In this document: positions 1 through 13,012 of the stretch, one piece after another | How the letters are laid out: every line of letters begins with the position of its first letter | Position numbering within the stretch: position 1 is the first letter of the stretch | Origin: Georgenia faecalis | Lineage (GTDB): Bacteria; Actinomycetota; Actinomycetes; Actinomycetales; Actinomycetaceae | Direction of reading: 5' to 3' | Assembly (NCBI RefSeq): GCF_003710105.1 | Contig: NZ_CP033325.1 | Coordinates: forward strand, 1,798,001 to 1,862,000 | DNA: 64,000 nucleotides | Translations under genes and position numbers: made by a program | The notes under the pieces: model-generated | Databases searched by the model: none | What the model was told of the DNA's origin: nothing | Seen by the model: the letters and a program-made list of their open reading frames with translations, nothing else

Positions 1-445
1 CCGACCAGTTGGTGAGGCCGAGCACCCGGAGCCCACGGGCGAGGAGCGCGTCGACGATCTCGGTCGTCCCCTCGATCGGCCCGGTGAGGCTGAGCGGGAA
101 GTGGGCGACGTACTCGTCGAACGTCGCCACCCGGTGCGGGTGGGACCGGGCGAGCACCTCGCGTGCCTCGGCCATCGTCCGGCCGGCGTCCTGGGCGTGG
201 TTGAACGTCGTCCAGTCGATCTCCGCGCTGAACTCGGCGAACTCCTCGGCGGTGACGGCGTGGGCGACGGCGCGGAACGGGTCCCAGCCCACGAGGACCT
301 GGCCGAGGTCGAAGACGACGGTGTCCACCGCGGCGACGGCACCTGCGGCGGTCGGGGCCTCGCGGCCGGCGGTCGGGGCCTCGCCGCCGGGGGCCGGGGT
401 CTCGCCGCCGGGGGCCGGGGCGCGGGAGGAGGAGGGCTGCGGCAT
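1..445 (-). CDS. HAD-family hydrolase, partial at window edge
   Basis: Only the N-terminal 148 codons are in the window; the gene runs off base 1. After a Pro/Ala/Gly-rich repeat leader, the haloacid dehalogenase motif I appears as VVFDLGQVLVGWDP with nucleophile Asp46; the DLGxV form is typical of YihX-like sugar-phosphate phosphatases, where Gly replaces the second Asp. Near the truncation, LRVLGLTNWS matches motif II (Thr/Ser phosphate contact). Family knowledge says a Mg-dependent phosphatase or dehalogenase; the substrate cannot be told. It starts 20 bases after the priA stop on the same strand, so it is probably the last gene of that operon. ATG at 445 gives an unusually long N-terminal leader; no nearer start is evident before the HAD core. 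Confidence 0.8.
   Translation of the reverse strand, partial: MPQPSSSRAPAPGGETPAPGGEAPTAGREAPTAAGAVAAVDTVVFDLGQVLVGWDPFRAVAHAVTAEEFAEFSAEIDWTTFNHAQDAGRTMAEAREVLARSHPHRVATFDEYVAHFPLSLTGPIEGTTEIVDALLARGLRVLGLTNWS
338..421 (-). repeat. 21-bp in-frame tandem repeat in HAD gene leader
   Basis: Four tandem seven-residue units of the form APAPGGE, TPAPGGE, APTAGRE, APTAAGA (residues 9-36) precede the HAD core. At DNA level this is a degenerate 21-bp tandem repeat. It is a low-complexity linker, probably grown by slippage, and keeps the reading frame whatever the copy number. Confidence 0.75.
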
Positions 446-465
446 GGCCCCCACCCTAGGAGCGC

Positions 466-2490
466 TCACCACAGGTCGGTGGGATCCACGCGGACCGTGA
501 CGGCGTCGGGCTCCTTGTGGGCGCTGCGCAACGCGGAGGCGGCGGCGAGCTCGCGGGTGAGCTCGCCCCCGCGGTGCCGCTCGATGCGCACGAGCGCCCG
601 CGAGCGCCCCTCGGCCAGGGGCACCGGTCCGAGCACCTCCCCGCCCGGGGGGAGGGTGAGGTGGCGCAGGTAGGCGGCGACGGCGGCCGGCTCGCCGTCC
701 ACCGCCGCCATCCGCACGGCCGGCGGCAGGTGCAGCTCGGTGCGCTCGGCGAGCTCGCGGGCGGCGAAGCCGGCCGGGTCCCAGCGGACCAGCGCCTGGG
801 CGGGTCCGGGGGCCGGATCCCCGAGGAGCAGGACGCGCCCGCCGTCGGCGGCGGGCCGGACCAGCGCCGCGGCGGCCGTCCAGCGGCGCAGCGCCTCCAC
901 CGAGGCCCACAGCTCCGGGCGCGCCGTGCTCGCCGCGGCGTCGAGGAGCAGCGCCGCGGTGTACCCGCCCTCGGCGCGCGGCTCGGCGCCGGGGGTGGCG
1001 ATGACCAGCCGCGGGCGGCCGTCGACGTCGCCCACGACGCCGTGGTCCGCCCGGGCGCCGGAGACGAGGACCGGCACGGCCGGAAACGCGCGCCCCAGCT
1101 CCTCGGCGGTGCGGCCCGACCCCACCCGGCGCGCGCGCAGCGCGGTGGCCTGGCAGTGCGGGCACGTCCAGCCGGCGTCGGGCCGGGCGCACCAGCGGCA
1201 GGACGGCGCCGAGCGGGCGGAGGCCAAGCCCATCGGCCCGCCGCAGTGGCGGCACCGGGCCGGCTCTCGGCACCGCTCGCAGGCGACGACCGGGACGTAG
1301 CCGGCGCGGGGCACCTGGACGAGGACGGGGCCGGTGCCGAGCGCGTCGCGGACGAGGCGCCACGCCGGGTGCGGGATGCGGGCGTGCGCCGCCGGCCCCT
1401 CGCGGGCGAGGTCGAGGGCGCCCGGGGCCTCGACCCGGGGCGCGTGCGTGCGCACGGTGGCCCGCGCGGCCTGGACCGGCCGGGCCCACCCCTCGGCGAC
1501 GAGGAGCTCGGCCTCGACCGAGCGGGAGAACGAGCCGAGGAGGAGGGCGGCGTCCTCGCGCTCGGCGCGCAGGGTGAGGACCTGCCGGGCGTGCGGGTAG
1601 GGCGCCCGCGGCTCGGCGAGGGCGTCGTCGCCGTCGTCCCAGCACACCACCAGCCCCAGGTCGCGGACCGGCGCGAACGCGGCCGAGCGCGTCCCGACGA
1701 CCACCCGCGCGCGGCCCAGCAGGAGCGTGAGGAAGCTGCGGTACCGCCGCCCCGGCCCGTCCTCGGCGAGCAGCTGGCGCACGGGCTCGTCGGGCAGCGC
1801 GGCCCCCAGGCCGGCGGCCACCGCCGCGACGTCCCGGGAGTCCGGGACGACGACGAGCACGCCGCGGCCCGAGGCGAGGGTGGCGGCGGCGGCCTCGGCG
1901 ACGGCGTCGATCCACGGGGGTCCGGCCGCGTCCGGCAGCGCCGTCCACACCGCGCGCGGGGACTGCCCCTGGGCGAGCCGGTTGACGAACGCCGGCCCCC
2001 CCACGTACGGCGCCCAGGCGGGCCCGGGCGTCCACACCTGCGTGAGCCCGGTGCGGTCCTCCCCCGCCTTCTCGAGCACGGCGTTCTCCGTCGACGCGTG
2101 GCGCGGCGGGACGGCGAGCCGCACGACGTCCATGAGCGTGCCGGCGTACCGGTCGGCCACCGCCCGGCACAGTCCCAGGACGGCCGGGGTGAGGACGGCG
2201 ACGGGCGAGACCACCCGGCGGATCGGGGTGAGCGCGCCCGCGTGGTCGGTGGTGGCGGCGCGCTCGAGGATGAAGCCCGGGCGGTCGGTCCCGGCGAAGC
2301 GCACGAACACCCGGGCGCCCGGCACGGCGGCCGCGTCCATGCTCGCCGGCACGCGGTAGTCGAAGGGCCGGTCCAGGTGCGGCAGCGGGACGTCGACGGC
2401 GACGCGCGCGACCGGCAGCTCCACCCCGTCCACGTCAGCGACGGGCCGCGGGCCCGGGCCGTCGAGGAGGGTGAGCTGGTGCGCCGTCAT
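466..2490 (-). CDS. priA: Primosomal protein N' (PriA), helicase-degenerate
   Basis: 674 residues, similar in length to other PriA proteins. The N-terminal DNA-binding domain (about 1-130) is recognisable (VARVAVDVPLPHLDRPFDYR). A zinc-binding module has eight cysteines: C404, C407, C413, C416, C431, C434, C443, C446. The motor is degenerate: where a Walker A GxTGSGKT is expected (about residues 179-195) the sequence is RAVWTALPDAAGPPW, and the DEEH box is replaced by VVCWDDGDD (281-289). Family knowledge: PriA reloads the replisome at stalled forks; actinobacterial PriA lacking these motifs is probably a structural, non-ATPase factor. It lies 51 bases downstream of metK in the same operon direction. 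ATG at 2490 overlaps nothing. Confidence 0.85.
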   Translation of the reverse strand: MTAHQLTLLDGPGPRPVADVDGVELPVARVAVDVPLPHLDRPFDYRVPASMDAAAVPGARVFVRFAGTDRPGFILERAATTDHAGALTPIRRVVSPVAVLTPAVLGLCRAVADRYAGTLMDVVRLAVPPRHASTENAVLEKAGEDRTGLTQVWTPGPAWAPYVGGPAFVNRLAQGQSPRAVWTALPDAAGPPWIDAVAEAAAATLASGRGVLVVVPDSRDVAAVAAGLGAALPDEPVRQLLAEDGPGRRYRSFLTLLLGRARVVVGTRSAAFAPVRDLGLVVCWDDGDDALAEPRAPYPHARQVLTLRAEREDAALLLGSFSRSVEAELLVAEGWARPVQAARATVRTHAPRVEAPGALDLAREGPAAHARIPHPAWRLVRDALGTGPVLVQVPRAGYVPVVACERCREPARCRHCGGPMGLASARSAPSCRWCARPDAGWTCPHCQATALRARRVGSGRTAEELGRAFPAVPVLVSGARADHGVVGDVDGRPRLVIATPGAEPRAEGGYTAALLLDAAASTARPELWASVEALRRWTAAAALVRPAADGGRVLLLGDPAPGPAQALVRWDPAGFAARELAERTELHLPPAVRMAAVDGEPAAVAAYLRHLTLPPGGEVLGPVPLAEGRSRALVRIERHRGGELTRELAAASALRSAHKEPDAVTVRVDPTDLW

Positions 2491-2541
2491 GACCTCATCC
2501 CATCACGGGCCACCGACGGGCCGGCGGCGGGTGCACAGCGC

Positions 2542-3750
2542 TCAGCCGACCGCCGCGCGCAGCTCGTCGACGCGGTCGGTGCGCTCCCAGGTGAACTCCG
2601 GCAGCTCGCGCCCGAAGTGCCCGTACGCGCTCGTGGCACGGTAGATGGGCCGCAGGAGGTCGAGGTCGCGGACGATGGCGGCGGGCCGCAGGTCGAACAC
2701 CTCGCGGATGGCCCGCATGATCCGCTCGAGCGGGACCGTCTCGGTCCCGAACGTCTCGGCGTACAGGCCGACCGGGCGCGCCTTGCCGATGGCGTAGGCG
2801 ACCTGCACCTCGCAGCGCCGGGCGAGGCCGGCGGCGACGACGTTCTTCGCCACCCAGCGCATGGCGTACGAGGCGGACCGGTCGACCTTGGACGGGTCCT
2901 TGCCCGAGAACGCCCCGCCGCCGTGGCGCGCCATGCCGCCGTAGGTGTCGACGATGATCTTGCGGCCGGTGAGGCCGGCGTCGCCCATCGGGCCCCCCAC
3001 GACGAACTGCCCCGTCGGGTTGACGAAGAGGTCGTGGTCGCTCGTGTCGAGGTCGAGCTGCGCCGCCTCGAGCACCGGCGCGACGACCTCCGCGGCGATC
3101 GCGGCCCGCAGCCAGGTCTGGTCGACGCCGTCGTCGTGCTGCGTGGACACGACGAGGGTGTCGAGCCGCACGGGCCGGTCTCCGTCGTAGCCGATGGTCA
3201 CCTGGGTCTTGCCGTCGGGCCGCAGGGCGGGGACCGACCCCGCACGCCGCACCGCGGCCAGCCGCTCGGACAGGCGGTGGGCCAGCCAGATGGGCAGCGG
3301 CATGAGCTGGGGGGTGTCGTCGGCGGCGTAGCCGAACATGAGGCCCTGGTCGCCCGCGCCCTGGGCGTCGAGCGGGTCGTAGGCGTCCTCGCCGGCGCGG
3401 TTCTCCAGGGACTTGTCGACGCCGGCGGAGATGTCGGGCGACTGCTGGCCGATGGAGACCGACACCCCGCAGGAGTGACCGTCGAACCCGATGTCCGAGG
3501 AGGTGTACCCGATGCGGGTGACCTCCTGGCGCACGATCTGGGGGATCTCGACGTACGCGCTCGTGCTCACCTCGCCGACGACGTGGACGAGCCCGGTGGT
3601 GACCATGGTCTCCACCGCGACCCGGGCCTGCGGGTCCTGCTCGAGGAGGGCGTCGAGGATGGCGTCGGAGATGCGGTCGCACACCTTGTCCGGGTGACCC
3701 TCGGTCACCGACTCGGAGGTGAACTGACGCAGATCGGGGCGGGAAGTCAC
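2542..3750 (-). CDS. metK: S-adenosylmethionine synthetase
   Basis: 402 residues. It makes S-adenosylmethionine from methionine and ATP in the cytosol. Signatures: [16 protein letters not shown] near the N terminus, [12 protein letters not shown], and the P-loop-like [17 protein letters not shown]. The GTG at 3750 is chosen because homologues begin just before [15 protein letters not shown]; the open frame continues upstream to 3909 but that part overlaps coaBC in another frame and looks non-coding. It lies 49 bases downstream of coaBC, so probable co-transcription. The gap upstream is too short for a SAM riboswitch. Confidence 0.95.
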   Translation of the reverse strand: MTSRPDLRQFTSESVTEGHPDKVCDRISDAILDALLEQDPQARVAVETMVTTGLVHVVGEVSTSAYVEIPQIVRQEVTRIGYTSSDIGFDGHSCGVSVSIGQQSPDISAGVDKSLENRAGEDAYDPLDAQGAGDQGLMFGYAADDTPQLMPLPIWLAHRLSERLAAVRRAGSVPALRPDGKTQVTIGYDGDRPVRLDTLVVSTQHDDGVDQTWLRAAIAAEVVAPVLEAAQLDLDTSDHDLFVNPTGQFVVGGPMGDAGLTGRKIIVDTYGGMARHGGGAFSGKDPSKVDRSASYAMRWVAKNVVAAGLARRCEVQVAYAIGKARPVGLYAETFGTETVPLERIMRAIREVFDLRPAAIVRDLDLLRPIYRATSAYGHFGRELPEFTWERTDRVDELRAAVG

Positions 3751-3799
3751 CGCCCGATGGTACGGGGCGGGCGAGCGCGCCACGGAACGGGGCCCGGCC

Positions 3800-5008
3800 T
3801 CAGCGCAGGCGGTCCGCCACGAGGTCCCACAGCGTCGCGGCCACCTCCGCCTTGGTTCCCGCGCCGGAGCCGACCACCTCGCCGTCGGCGTCGAGGACGG
3901 TGATGGCATTCGTCACGTCGCCGAAGCCGCGGTCGGTCCCCACGGCGTTGACGGCGAGCAGGTCGGCGCCCTTGCGGCGTGCCTTGGCCCGGCCGAGCGC
4001 GAGGACCTCCTCGGGCTCGCCGGTCTCGGCGGCGAAGCCCACCACGACCAGGCGCGGGTGCGGGCGGTCGGCGGCGACCTCGGCGAGGATGTCGGGGTTC
4101 TCGACGAGGGTGAGGGTCGGGGGCGCCCCGCCGTCCTTCTTGATCTTGCCGGTGGCGGGCGCGGCCGGGCGGAAGTCCGCCACCGCCGCGGCCATGACGA
4201 GGACGTCGGCGTCGGCGACGGCGGCGCGGACGGCGTCGCGCAGCTCGGCGGTGGTGGTGACGTCCGTGACGGCGACGCCGGCGGCCGTGGCGGTCCGGCG
4301 GGCGACCTCGTCCACCGACGCGGCGAGCAGGCGGACGTCGGCGCCGCGGCGGGCGGCCTCGGCGGCCAGCGCGGCGCCCTGGCGGCCGGAGGAGCGGTTC
4401 CCGAGGAAGCGCACGGGGTCCAGCGGCTCGCGGGTGCCGCCCGCGGTGACGACGACCCGCCGGCCGGCGAGGTCCGCCGGCCCGAGGAGCGCCAGCGCCG
4501 CGGCGGCGATGCGCTCGGGCTCGGGCAGGCGCCCCGGGCCGGTGTCCGCGCCGGTGAGGCGGCCGTCGTCGGGCTCGAGGACGCGCGTGCCGCGGGCGCG
4601 CAGCGTCGCCACGTTGTCGACAGTCGCCGGGTGGTGCCACATCTCCGTGTGCATCGCCGGCGCGAGGAGCACGGGGCACGTGACGGTGAGCAGCGTGGCC
4701 GTGAGCAGGTCGTCCGCGCGGCCGGCGGCCGCGCGGGCGAGGAGGTCCGCCGTCGCCGGGGCGACGATGACGAGGTCCGCGCTGCGGCCCAGCGCCACGT
4801 GCTCGACCTCGACGGCCCCGGCGAAGACGTCGGTGTGCACCGGCTCGCCCGACAGGGCCTCCCAGGTGGACCGCCCGACGAACTCCAGCGCGCCGGCGGT
4901 GGGCACGACGCGCACGCGGTGCCCGGCCTCGCGCAGCAGGCGCAGGAGCAGGACGGCCTTGTACGCGGCGATGCCGCCGCTGACGCCGAGGACGATGCGG
5001 GCGGTCAT
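3800..5008 (-). CDS. coaBC: Bifunctional phosphopantothenoylcysteine decarboxylase / phosphopantothenate-cysteine ligase
   Basis: 402 residues, the normal fused length. The CoaC flavoprotein half (about 1-180) shows [14 protein letters not shown], the catalytic-His region VEHVALG and the substrate motif PAMHTEMW. The CoaB half begins about residue 185 with [20 protein letters not shown] and carries the KIKKD nucleotide-binding motif. Together they convert phosphopantothenate to 4'-phosphopantetheine for coenzyme A. The gene follows rpoZ after 10 bases and precedes metK, the common actinobacterial order gmk-rpoZ-coaBC-metK. Confidence 0.95.
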   Translation of the reverse strand: MTARIVLGVSGGIAAYKAVLLLRLLREAGHRVRVVPTAGALEFVGRSTWEALSGEPVHTDVFAGAVEVEHVALGRSADLVIVAPATADLLARAAAGRADDLLTATLLTVTCPVLLAPAMHTEMWHHPATVDNVATLRARGTRVLEPDDGRLTGADTGPGRLPEPERIAAAALALLGPADLAGRRVVVTAGGTREPLDPVRFLGNRSSGRQGAALAAEAARRGADVRLLAASVDEVARRTATAAGVAVTDVTTTAELRDAVRAAVADADVLVMAAAVADFRPAAPATGKIKKDGGAPPTLTLVENPDILAEVAADRPHPRLVVVGFAAETGEPEEVLALGRAKARRKGADLLAVNAVGTDRGFGDVTNAITVLDADGEVVGSGAGTKAEVAATLWDLVADRLR

Positions 5009-5018
5009 CGCGCCGGGG

Positions 5019-5282
5019 TCAGGCCTGGGTCTTCTTGACCGTGAGCAGGCCCTCGTTGATCTCGCGCAGCGAGATCGACAGCGGCTTGTCGTTCTGCGCG
5101 GCCGGGACCAGCGGGCCGACGAACTCGAGCAGCCCCTCCTGGAGCTGGGAGTTGTAGGCGTTGATCTGGCGGGCGCGCTTGGAGGCGTTGATGACCAGCG
5201 CGTACTTGGAGTCGACGGAGTCGAGGAGCTGGTCGATCGGCGGGTCGGTGATGCCCTCGGGCTGTGCGACGGTTCCGGACAT
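5019..5282 (-). CDS. rpoZ: RNA polymerase omega subunit
   Basis: 87 residues, a typical omega chain. The core [18 protein letters not shown] and the C-terminal [15 protein letters not shown] match the family. Omega helps fold beta' and assemble RNA polymerase. ATG at 5282 is preceded by AAGAGGTCAG, a fair ribosome-binding site. The stretch between gmk and rpoZ (59 bases) holds TAGACT at 5339-5344 (minus strand), overlapping the gmk stop codon; it resembles a -10 box but has no clear -35, so an internal promoter is only possible. Confidence 0.95.
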   Translation of the reverse strand: MSGTVAQPEGITDPPIDQLLDSVDSKYALVINASKRARQINAYNSQLQEGLLEFVGPLVPAAQNDKPLSISLREINEGLLTVKKTQA

Positions 5283-5341
5283 GGTGTTCTGACCTCTTCG
5301 AGTGGTGGGGTGGGCGCACTGCGCCAGCACGAACGGACAGT

Positions 5342-5923
5342 CTACTCCGTGGGCAGGCCCATGACGGAGACCAGCTCGTCCGTGGCGCGGGTGACGGTGT
5401 CGTTGACGATGACGTGGTCGAACTCCGCGGCGGCGGCGAGCTCGCGGTGCGCCGTCTCGAGGCGGCGTGCCCGCTCCTCGGCGTCCTCGGTCCCCCGCCC
5501 GAGCAGCCGGCGCTCCAGCTCCTCGAACGACGGCGGGGCGAGGAAGACGAAACGCGCGTTGGGCATGGACTCGCGGACCTGCCGGGCCCCCTGGAGGTCG
5601 ATCTCGAGCAGGGCGGGCAGGCCCTGGGCGATGCGCTCCTCGACGGGGCCGCGCGGGGTGCCGTAGCGGTTGTGCCCGTGGACGACGGCCCACTCGAGCA
5701 TCTGGCCCTCGGCCACGAGGCGGTCGAACTCCTCGGGGCTGACGAAGTGGTAGTGGACGCCGTCGATCTCGCCCGGGCGCGGGGCCCGGGTGGTCGCCGA
5801 GACGGAGAGCCACACCTGCGGGTAGCGGCGGCGCAGGTCCGCGGAGACGGTGCCCTTGCCCACGGCGGTCGGGCCGGCGAGCACGGTGAGGCGGGACTCC
5901 TGGGCGGGGCTGGCGTGCACCAC
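5342..5923 (-). CDS. gmk: Guanylate kinase
   Basis: 193 residues. It phosphorylates GMP to GDP. It has the Walker [11 protein letters not shown], the GMP-binding region [20 protein letters not shown], and [11 protein letters not shown]. It starts with GTG two bases after the mihF stop, so the two are translationally coupled. The mihF-gmk pairing is a conserved actinobacterial neighbourhood. Nothing odd seen. Confidence 0.95.
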   Translation of the reverse strand: MVHASPAQESRLTVLAGPTAVGKGTVSADLRRRYPQVWLSVSATTRAPRPGEIDGVHYHFVSPEEFDRLVAEGQMLEWAVVHGHNRYGTPRGPVEERIAQGLPALLEIDLQGARQVRESMPNARFVFLAPPSFEELERRLLGRGTEDAEERARRLETAHRELAAAAEFDHVIVNDTVTRATDELVSVMGLPTE

Positions 5924-5925
5924 GT

Positions 5926-6237
5926 TCAGCCGAAGCGCTCGACGAGGGCGGCCACCTGGTTGGGGCCGAGGCCCCGCACCCGGCGCGACTCGGAGATGCC
6001 GATCTCCGCCATGATGGTGCGCGCCTTGACCTTGCCGACCCCCGGCAGCGACTCGAGCAGGGCGCTCACCCGGAGCTTGCCGAGCGCCTCGTCCTCGCGT
6101 GCCGCGTCGATCACCTGCGACAGCGTCGTGCGCGAGTACTTGAGGCGGTTCTTCACCCCCGCTCGGGTCGACCGGGCGGCAGCGGCCTTGGCCAGGGCGG
6201 CAGCGCGCTGCTCGGGACTGAGCGGGGGTAGGGGCAC
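5926..6237 (-). CDS. mihF: Integration host factor, actinobacterial type
   Basis: 103 residues. The nucleoid protein of Streptomyces and mycobacteria (sIHF/mIHF), unrelated to enterobacterial IHF. The N terminus [17 protein letters not shown] and the helix-two-turn-helix part [17 protein letters not shown], then [11 protein letters not shown], are diagnostic. Two GTG starts compete: 6246 and 6237. I chose 6237 because GAGGTGA lies five bases upstream and because homologues start M-x-LPPL. It binds DNA without strong sequence specificity and shapes nucleoid topology. It lies between pyrF and gmk, with its own candidate promoter. Confidence 0.92.
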   Translation of the reverse strand: MPLPPLSPEQRAAALAKAAAARSTRAGVKNRLKYSRTTLSQVIDAAREDEALGKLRVSALLESLPGVGKVKARTIMAEIGISESRRVRGLGPNQVAALVERFG

Positions 6238-6280
6238 AGGGATCACCTCGGGGACGGGGGGAGGACTCGGCTCAGGGGGC

Positions 6281-6310
6281 AACGTATCGAGGCGCGGGCC
6301 GCCGGAGCAA
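6281..6310 (-). promoter_or_regulatory. Candidate sigma-A promoter for mihF-gmk-rpoZ
   Basis: Read on the minus strand: -35 TTGCTC (6310-6305), 18-base spacer, -10 TACGTT (6286-6281). The start would fall near 6274, giving a leader of about 37 bases to the GTG at 6237. It sits in the gap after pyrF. Seen only by motif match. Confidence 0.45.
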
Positions 6311-6343
6311 CGTCGGGGGTCTATGCGTCGTCGCGGGCCGCGC

Positions 6344-7206
6344 TCACAGGCCCAGGGCGACCCTCGCCTCGTCCGCGACGGCGCTCGCGGCCGCCCGCAG
6401 CGCGGGGGCGTCCGGCCCCGCGGCGAGCACCGCGCGCGAGGTGCTCGCGAGGACCGAGCGTTCCGCCCCGGCGAAGACCTCGGCGAGCTCGCGCGGACCG
6501 GCGCCCTGCGCGCCGACGCCGGGAGCGAGCAGCGGCCCACGGACGGAGGCGAGGTCGATGCCGAGCTCGCGCGCCGCCGCGCCCACCGTCGCACCGACGA
6601 CGAGGCCCACCGAGCCCAGCGGCTCCCCGGCGGCGGCCTGGGGCGCGTTGAGGGCGCGCGCGCCGTCGACCACCTGGGCGGCGACCGCGTGCCCCGCCGC
6701 GTCCCGGGCGTGCTGGACGCCGGCCCCCTCCGGGTTCGAGGTGAGCGCGAGGACGAACACCCCCCGGCCGCTGCCCAGGGCGGCCTCGATCGCCGGTCCC
6801 AGGGAGCCGAGGCCCAGGTACGGCGAGAGGGTGACGGCGTCCGCGGCGAGCGGCGAGCCGTCGCGCAGGTAGGCGTCGGCGTACCCGAGCATCGTCGAGC
6901 CGACGTCGCCGCGCTTGACGTCGAGCACGGTGAGCGTGCCGGTCTCGCGGGCGGCGGCGAGGAGCTCCTCGAGGACCGCGATGCCCGCCGAGCCGTGCCG
7001 CTCGTAGAACGCCGACTGCGGCTTGAGCGCGGCGACGCGACCACCGAGCGCGTCGAGCGTGCGCAGGCCGAACGTCCGCAGGCCGGTGACGTCGTCCGCC
7101 AGCCCCCAGCGGTGCAGGAGCGCGGGGTGGGGGTCGATGCCGACGCACAGCGGCCCGTGCGCGGCCATGGCCGCGGCCAGCCGCCGCCCGAACGGGGCGG
7201 TCGCGC

Positions 7207-7210
<4 letters not shown>
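6344..7210 (-). CDS. pyrF: Orotidine 5'-phosphate decarboxylase
   Basis: 288 residues, the longer type-2 form found in actinobacteria. It decarboxylates OMP to UMP, the last step of de novo pyrimidine synthesis. The catalytic signature is [13 protein letters not shown] with the Asp-Lys-Asp array; LCVGIDPHP at the N terminus and [10 protein letters not shown] near the C terminus contact substrate. The GTG start overlaps the carB stop (GTGA), so it is the last gene of the pyr operon. Confidence 0.94.
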
Positions 7211-10502
<3,292 letters not shown>

Positions 10503-10503
<1 letters not shown>

Positions 10504-11693
10504 CAGGCGTCCTCTCGGGTGGCGCTCGCGCGGCGCTGGGTCATGAGCGCGATGAAGCGGTCGAACAGGTGCTCGGCGTCGTGCGGGCCGGCGGCCGCCT
10601 CGGGGTGGTACTGGACCGAGAACGCGGGGATGTCGAGCGCCCGCAGGCCCTCGACGACGTCGTCGTTGAGGCCGAGGTGGGAGACCTCGACCCGCCCGTA
10701 CCGGCCGCCGTCGAACGGGGCGACGCTCGGGGCGTCGGTGGGGGCGTCGACGGCGAAGCCGTGGTTGTGGGCGGTGATCTCCACCCGGCCGGTCGCCCGG
10801 TCGAGGACGGGCTGGTTGACCCCGCGGTGGCCGTACTCCAGCTTGTAGGTGCCGTAGCCCAGGGCGCGGCCGAGGAGCTGGTTGCCGAAGCAGATGCCGA
10901 AGAACGGCACCTTCGCGTCGAGCACGCCGCGCAGGAGCTCCACCTCGTGGGTCGCGGCGCCGGGGTCGCCGGGGCCGTTGGAGAAGAAGACGCCGTCGGG
11001 CGCCAGCGCGAGGATCTCGGGCAGCGTGATGCTCTGCGGCACGACGTGCACGCGCACCCCGCGCGCGGCCAGCTGGGCCGGCGTGCGGGACTTGATCCCC
11101 AGGTCCACCGCGACGACGGTGGCGACCGGCTCGCCAGCCGGCTCGACGACGTACGCGTGCGGGGTGGTCACCTGCCCGGCGAGGTCGGCGCCGGTCATCG
11201 CGGGCGCCTGGCGGACGAGGTCACCGAGGACCTCGCGGGCGGCGGCGTTGCCCTCGGCGGCCCCCGCGGGCAGGGCGGTGCCGGAGAAGATGCCGCCGCG
11301 CATGACGCCCCGCTCGCGCAGGTGCCGGGTGAGGGCGCGGGTGTCCACGGAGCAGATGCCCACGACGCCCTGGTCCCGCAGCTCGTCCTCGAGCTCGCGC
11401 TCGGAGCGCCAGCTCGACGCGCGCCGGGCGGCGTCGCGCACGACGAACCCGGCCACCCAGATGCGGCTGGACTCGGGGTCCTCGTCGTTGACGCCGGTGT
11501 TGCCGATGTGCGGCGCCGTCATGACGACGATCTGGCGGTGGTAGGAGGGGTCGGTGAGGGTCTCCTGGTAGCCGGTCATCCCGGTGGAGAAGACGATCTC
11601 GCCGACCGTCCGCCCGAGCTGGCCGTACGCCTCGCCGCGCAGGACGAAGCCGTCCTCCAGGACCAGCAGGGCAGGGTCTCGTCGGGTTCTCAC
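10503..11693 (-). CDS. carA: Carbamoyl-phosphate synthase small subunit (glutamine amidotransferase)
   Basis: 396 residues. The N-terminal CPSase domain starts [16 protein letters not shown]; the class I amidotransferase domain has the nucleophile loop [12 protein letters not shown] and the His-Glu pair in QYHPEA. It supplies ammonia to CarB through an internal tunnel. The start is GTG at 11693, which overlaps the pyrC stop as GTGA and has AGGAGGAG eight bases upstream. The frame is open for much longer upstream, but that part is the shadow of pyrC. Confidence 0.96.
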
Positions 11694-13012
11694 GCGTGCT
11701 CTCCTCCTCGTGCGGGATCGACCGGGTGGCCGTCCAGGACCGTGGCGCGGCCGCGCAGGAACGTCGCCATGACGCGGCCGGGCAGGGTGCGGCCGCGGAA
11801 CGGGGTGTTCCCCGACGCGGTCGCCTGGCGGGTGGGGTCGACCTCGACGCGCGCGGCGGGGTCGACGAGCGTGATCGACGCCGGCTCCCCCGCGGCGAGC
11901 GGGCGGCCGTGGTCGCCCACGCGGCCGATGCGGGCGGGGCGCACGGACAGCACCTGGGCGACGTCGGCCAGGGTCATCGCGCCGGTGGCGACCATCGTCT
12001 CCAGCACGACGGGCAGGGCGGTCTCCAGCCCGGTCATCCCGAAGGCCGCGGCCCCCCACTCGCAGTCCTTGTCCTCCACGGCGTGCGGGGCGTGGTCGGT
12101 GGCGACGATGTCGATGGTCCCGTCGGCCAGCGCCTCCCGCAACGCGGCGACGTCCTCGGCGGTGCGCAGCGGCGGGTTGACCTTGTACCGCGGGTCGTAG
12201 GTGCGGGCCAGGTCGTCGGTGAGGAGGAGGTGGTGGGGCGTCACCTCGGCGGTGACGTCGATCCCCCGGGACTTCGCCCAGCGGATGATCTCGACCGACC
12301 CGGCGGTGGAGACGTGGCACACGTGCAGGCGTGAGCCGACGTGCTCGGCGAGGAGGACGTCGCGGGCGATGATCGCCTCCTCGGCCACCGCGGGCCAGCC
12401 GGTGAGCCCGAGCTCGGCGGAGACGACGCCCTCGTTCATCTGGGCGCCCTCGGTGAGCCGCGGCTCCTGCGCGTGCTGGGCGATGACGCCGTCGAACGCC
12501 TTGACGTACTCCAGGGCGCGGCGCATGAGGACGGGGTCGGCCACGCAGTGGCCGTCGTCGGAGAACACCCGGACGCCGGCGCGGGAGGTGGCCATGGCGC
12601 CCAGCTCGGCGAGCTGGGTGCCCGCCAGGCCCACCGTGACCGCCCCGACCGGGCGGACGTCGGCCCACCCGGCCTCGCGGCCGAGGTGCCAGACCTGCTC
12701 GACGACGCCGGCGGTGTCGGCGACCGGCTGGGTGTTGGCCATCGCGTGGACGGCGGTGAACCCGCCGGCCGCCGCGGCGCGCGTGCCCGAGGCGACGGTC
12801 TCGGTGTCCTCCCGGCCCGGCTCGCGCAGGTGGGTGTGGAGGTCGACGAGGCCGGGCAGGGCGACGAGCCCGTCGGCGTCGACGACGCGGGCGTCACCGG
12901 AGGCCTCGCGTGCCGCGGCCGTCCCCACGGCGGCGATGGTGCCCCCGGCGAGGAGCAGGTCGGTCGGCGCGTCCCCGAGGAGGGCCGCGCCGCGGATGAG
13001 GTACTCGCTCAC
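11690..13012 (-). CDS. pyrC: Dihydroorotase
   Basis: 440 residues, class I type. It closes carbamoyl aspartate to dihydroorotate. The zinc site shows [10 protein letters not shown] at the start of the barrel, then [10 protein letters not shown] and the catalytic Asp in ATDHAPH. The N-terminal small beta domain and C-terminal [10 protein letters not shown] are normal for the amidohydrolase fold. It overlaps pyrB and carA by four bases each. Confidence 0.96.
   Translation of the reverse strand: MSEYLIRGAALLGDAPTDLLLAGGTIAAVGTAAAREASGDARVVDADGLVALPGLVDLHTHLREPGREDTETVASGTRAAAAGGFTAVHAMANTQPVADTAGVVEQVWHLGREAGWADVRPVGAVTVGLAGTQLAELGAMATSRAGVRVFSDDGHCVADPVLMRRALEYVKAFDGVIAQHAQEPRLTEGAQMNEGVVSAELGLTGWPAVAEEAIIARDVLLAEHVGSRLHVCHVSTAGSVEIIRWAKSRGIDVTAEVTPHHLLLTDDLARTYDPRYKVNPPLRTAEDVAALREALADGTIDIVATDHAPHAVEDKDCEWGAAAFGMTGLETALPVVLETMVATGAMTLADVAQVLSVRPARIGRVGDHGRPLAAGEPASITLVDPAARVEVDPTRQATASGNTPFRGRTLPGRVMATFLRGRATVLDGHPVDPARGGEHA

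Noticed and set aside
466-2490. priA as a pseudogene because of missing helicase motifs
   Set aside because: The frame is intact over 674 codons, all eight zinc cysteines remain, and motor loss is known in actinobacterial PriA.
3750-3800. SAM riboswitch in front of metK
   Set aside because: Only 49 bases separate metK from coaBC, too short for any known SAM aptamer with expression platform.
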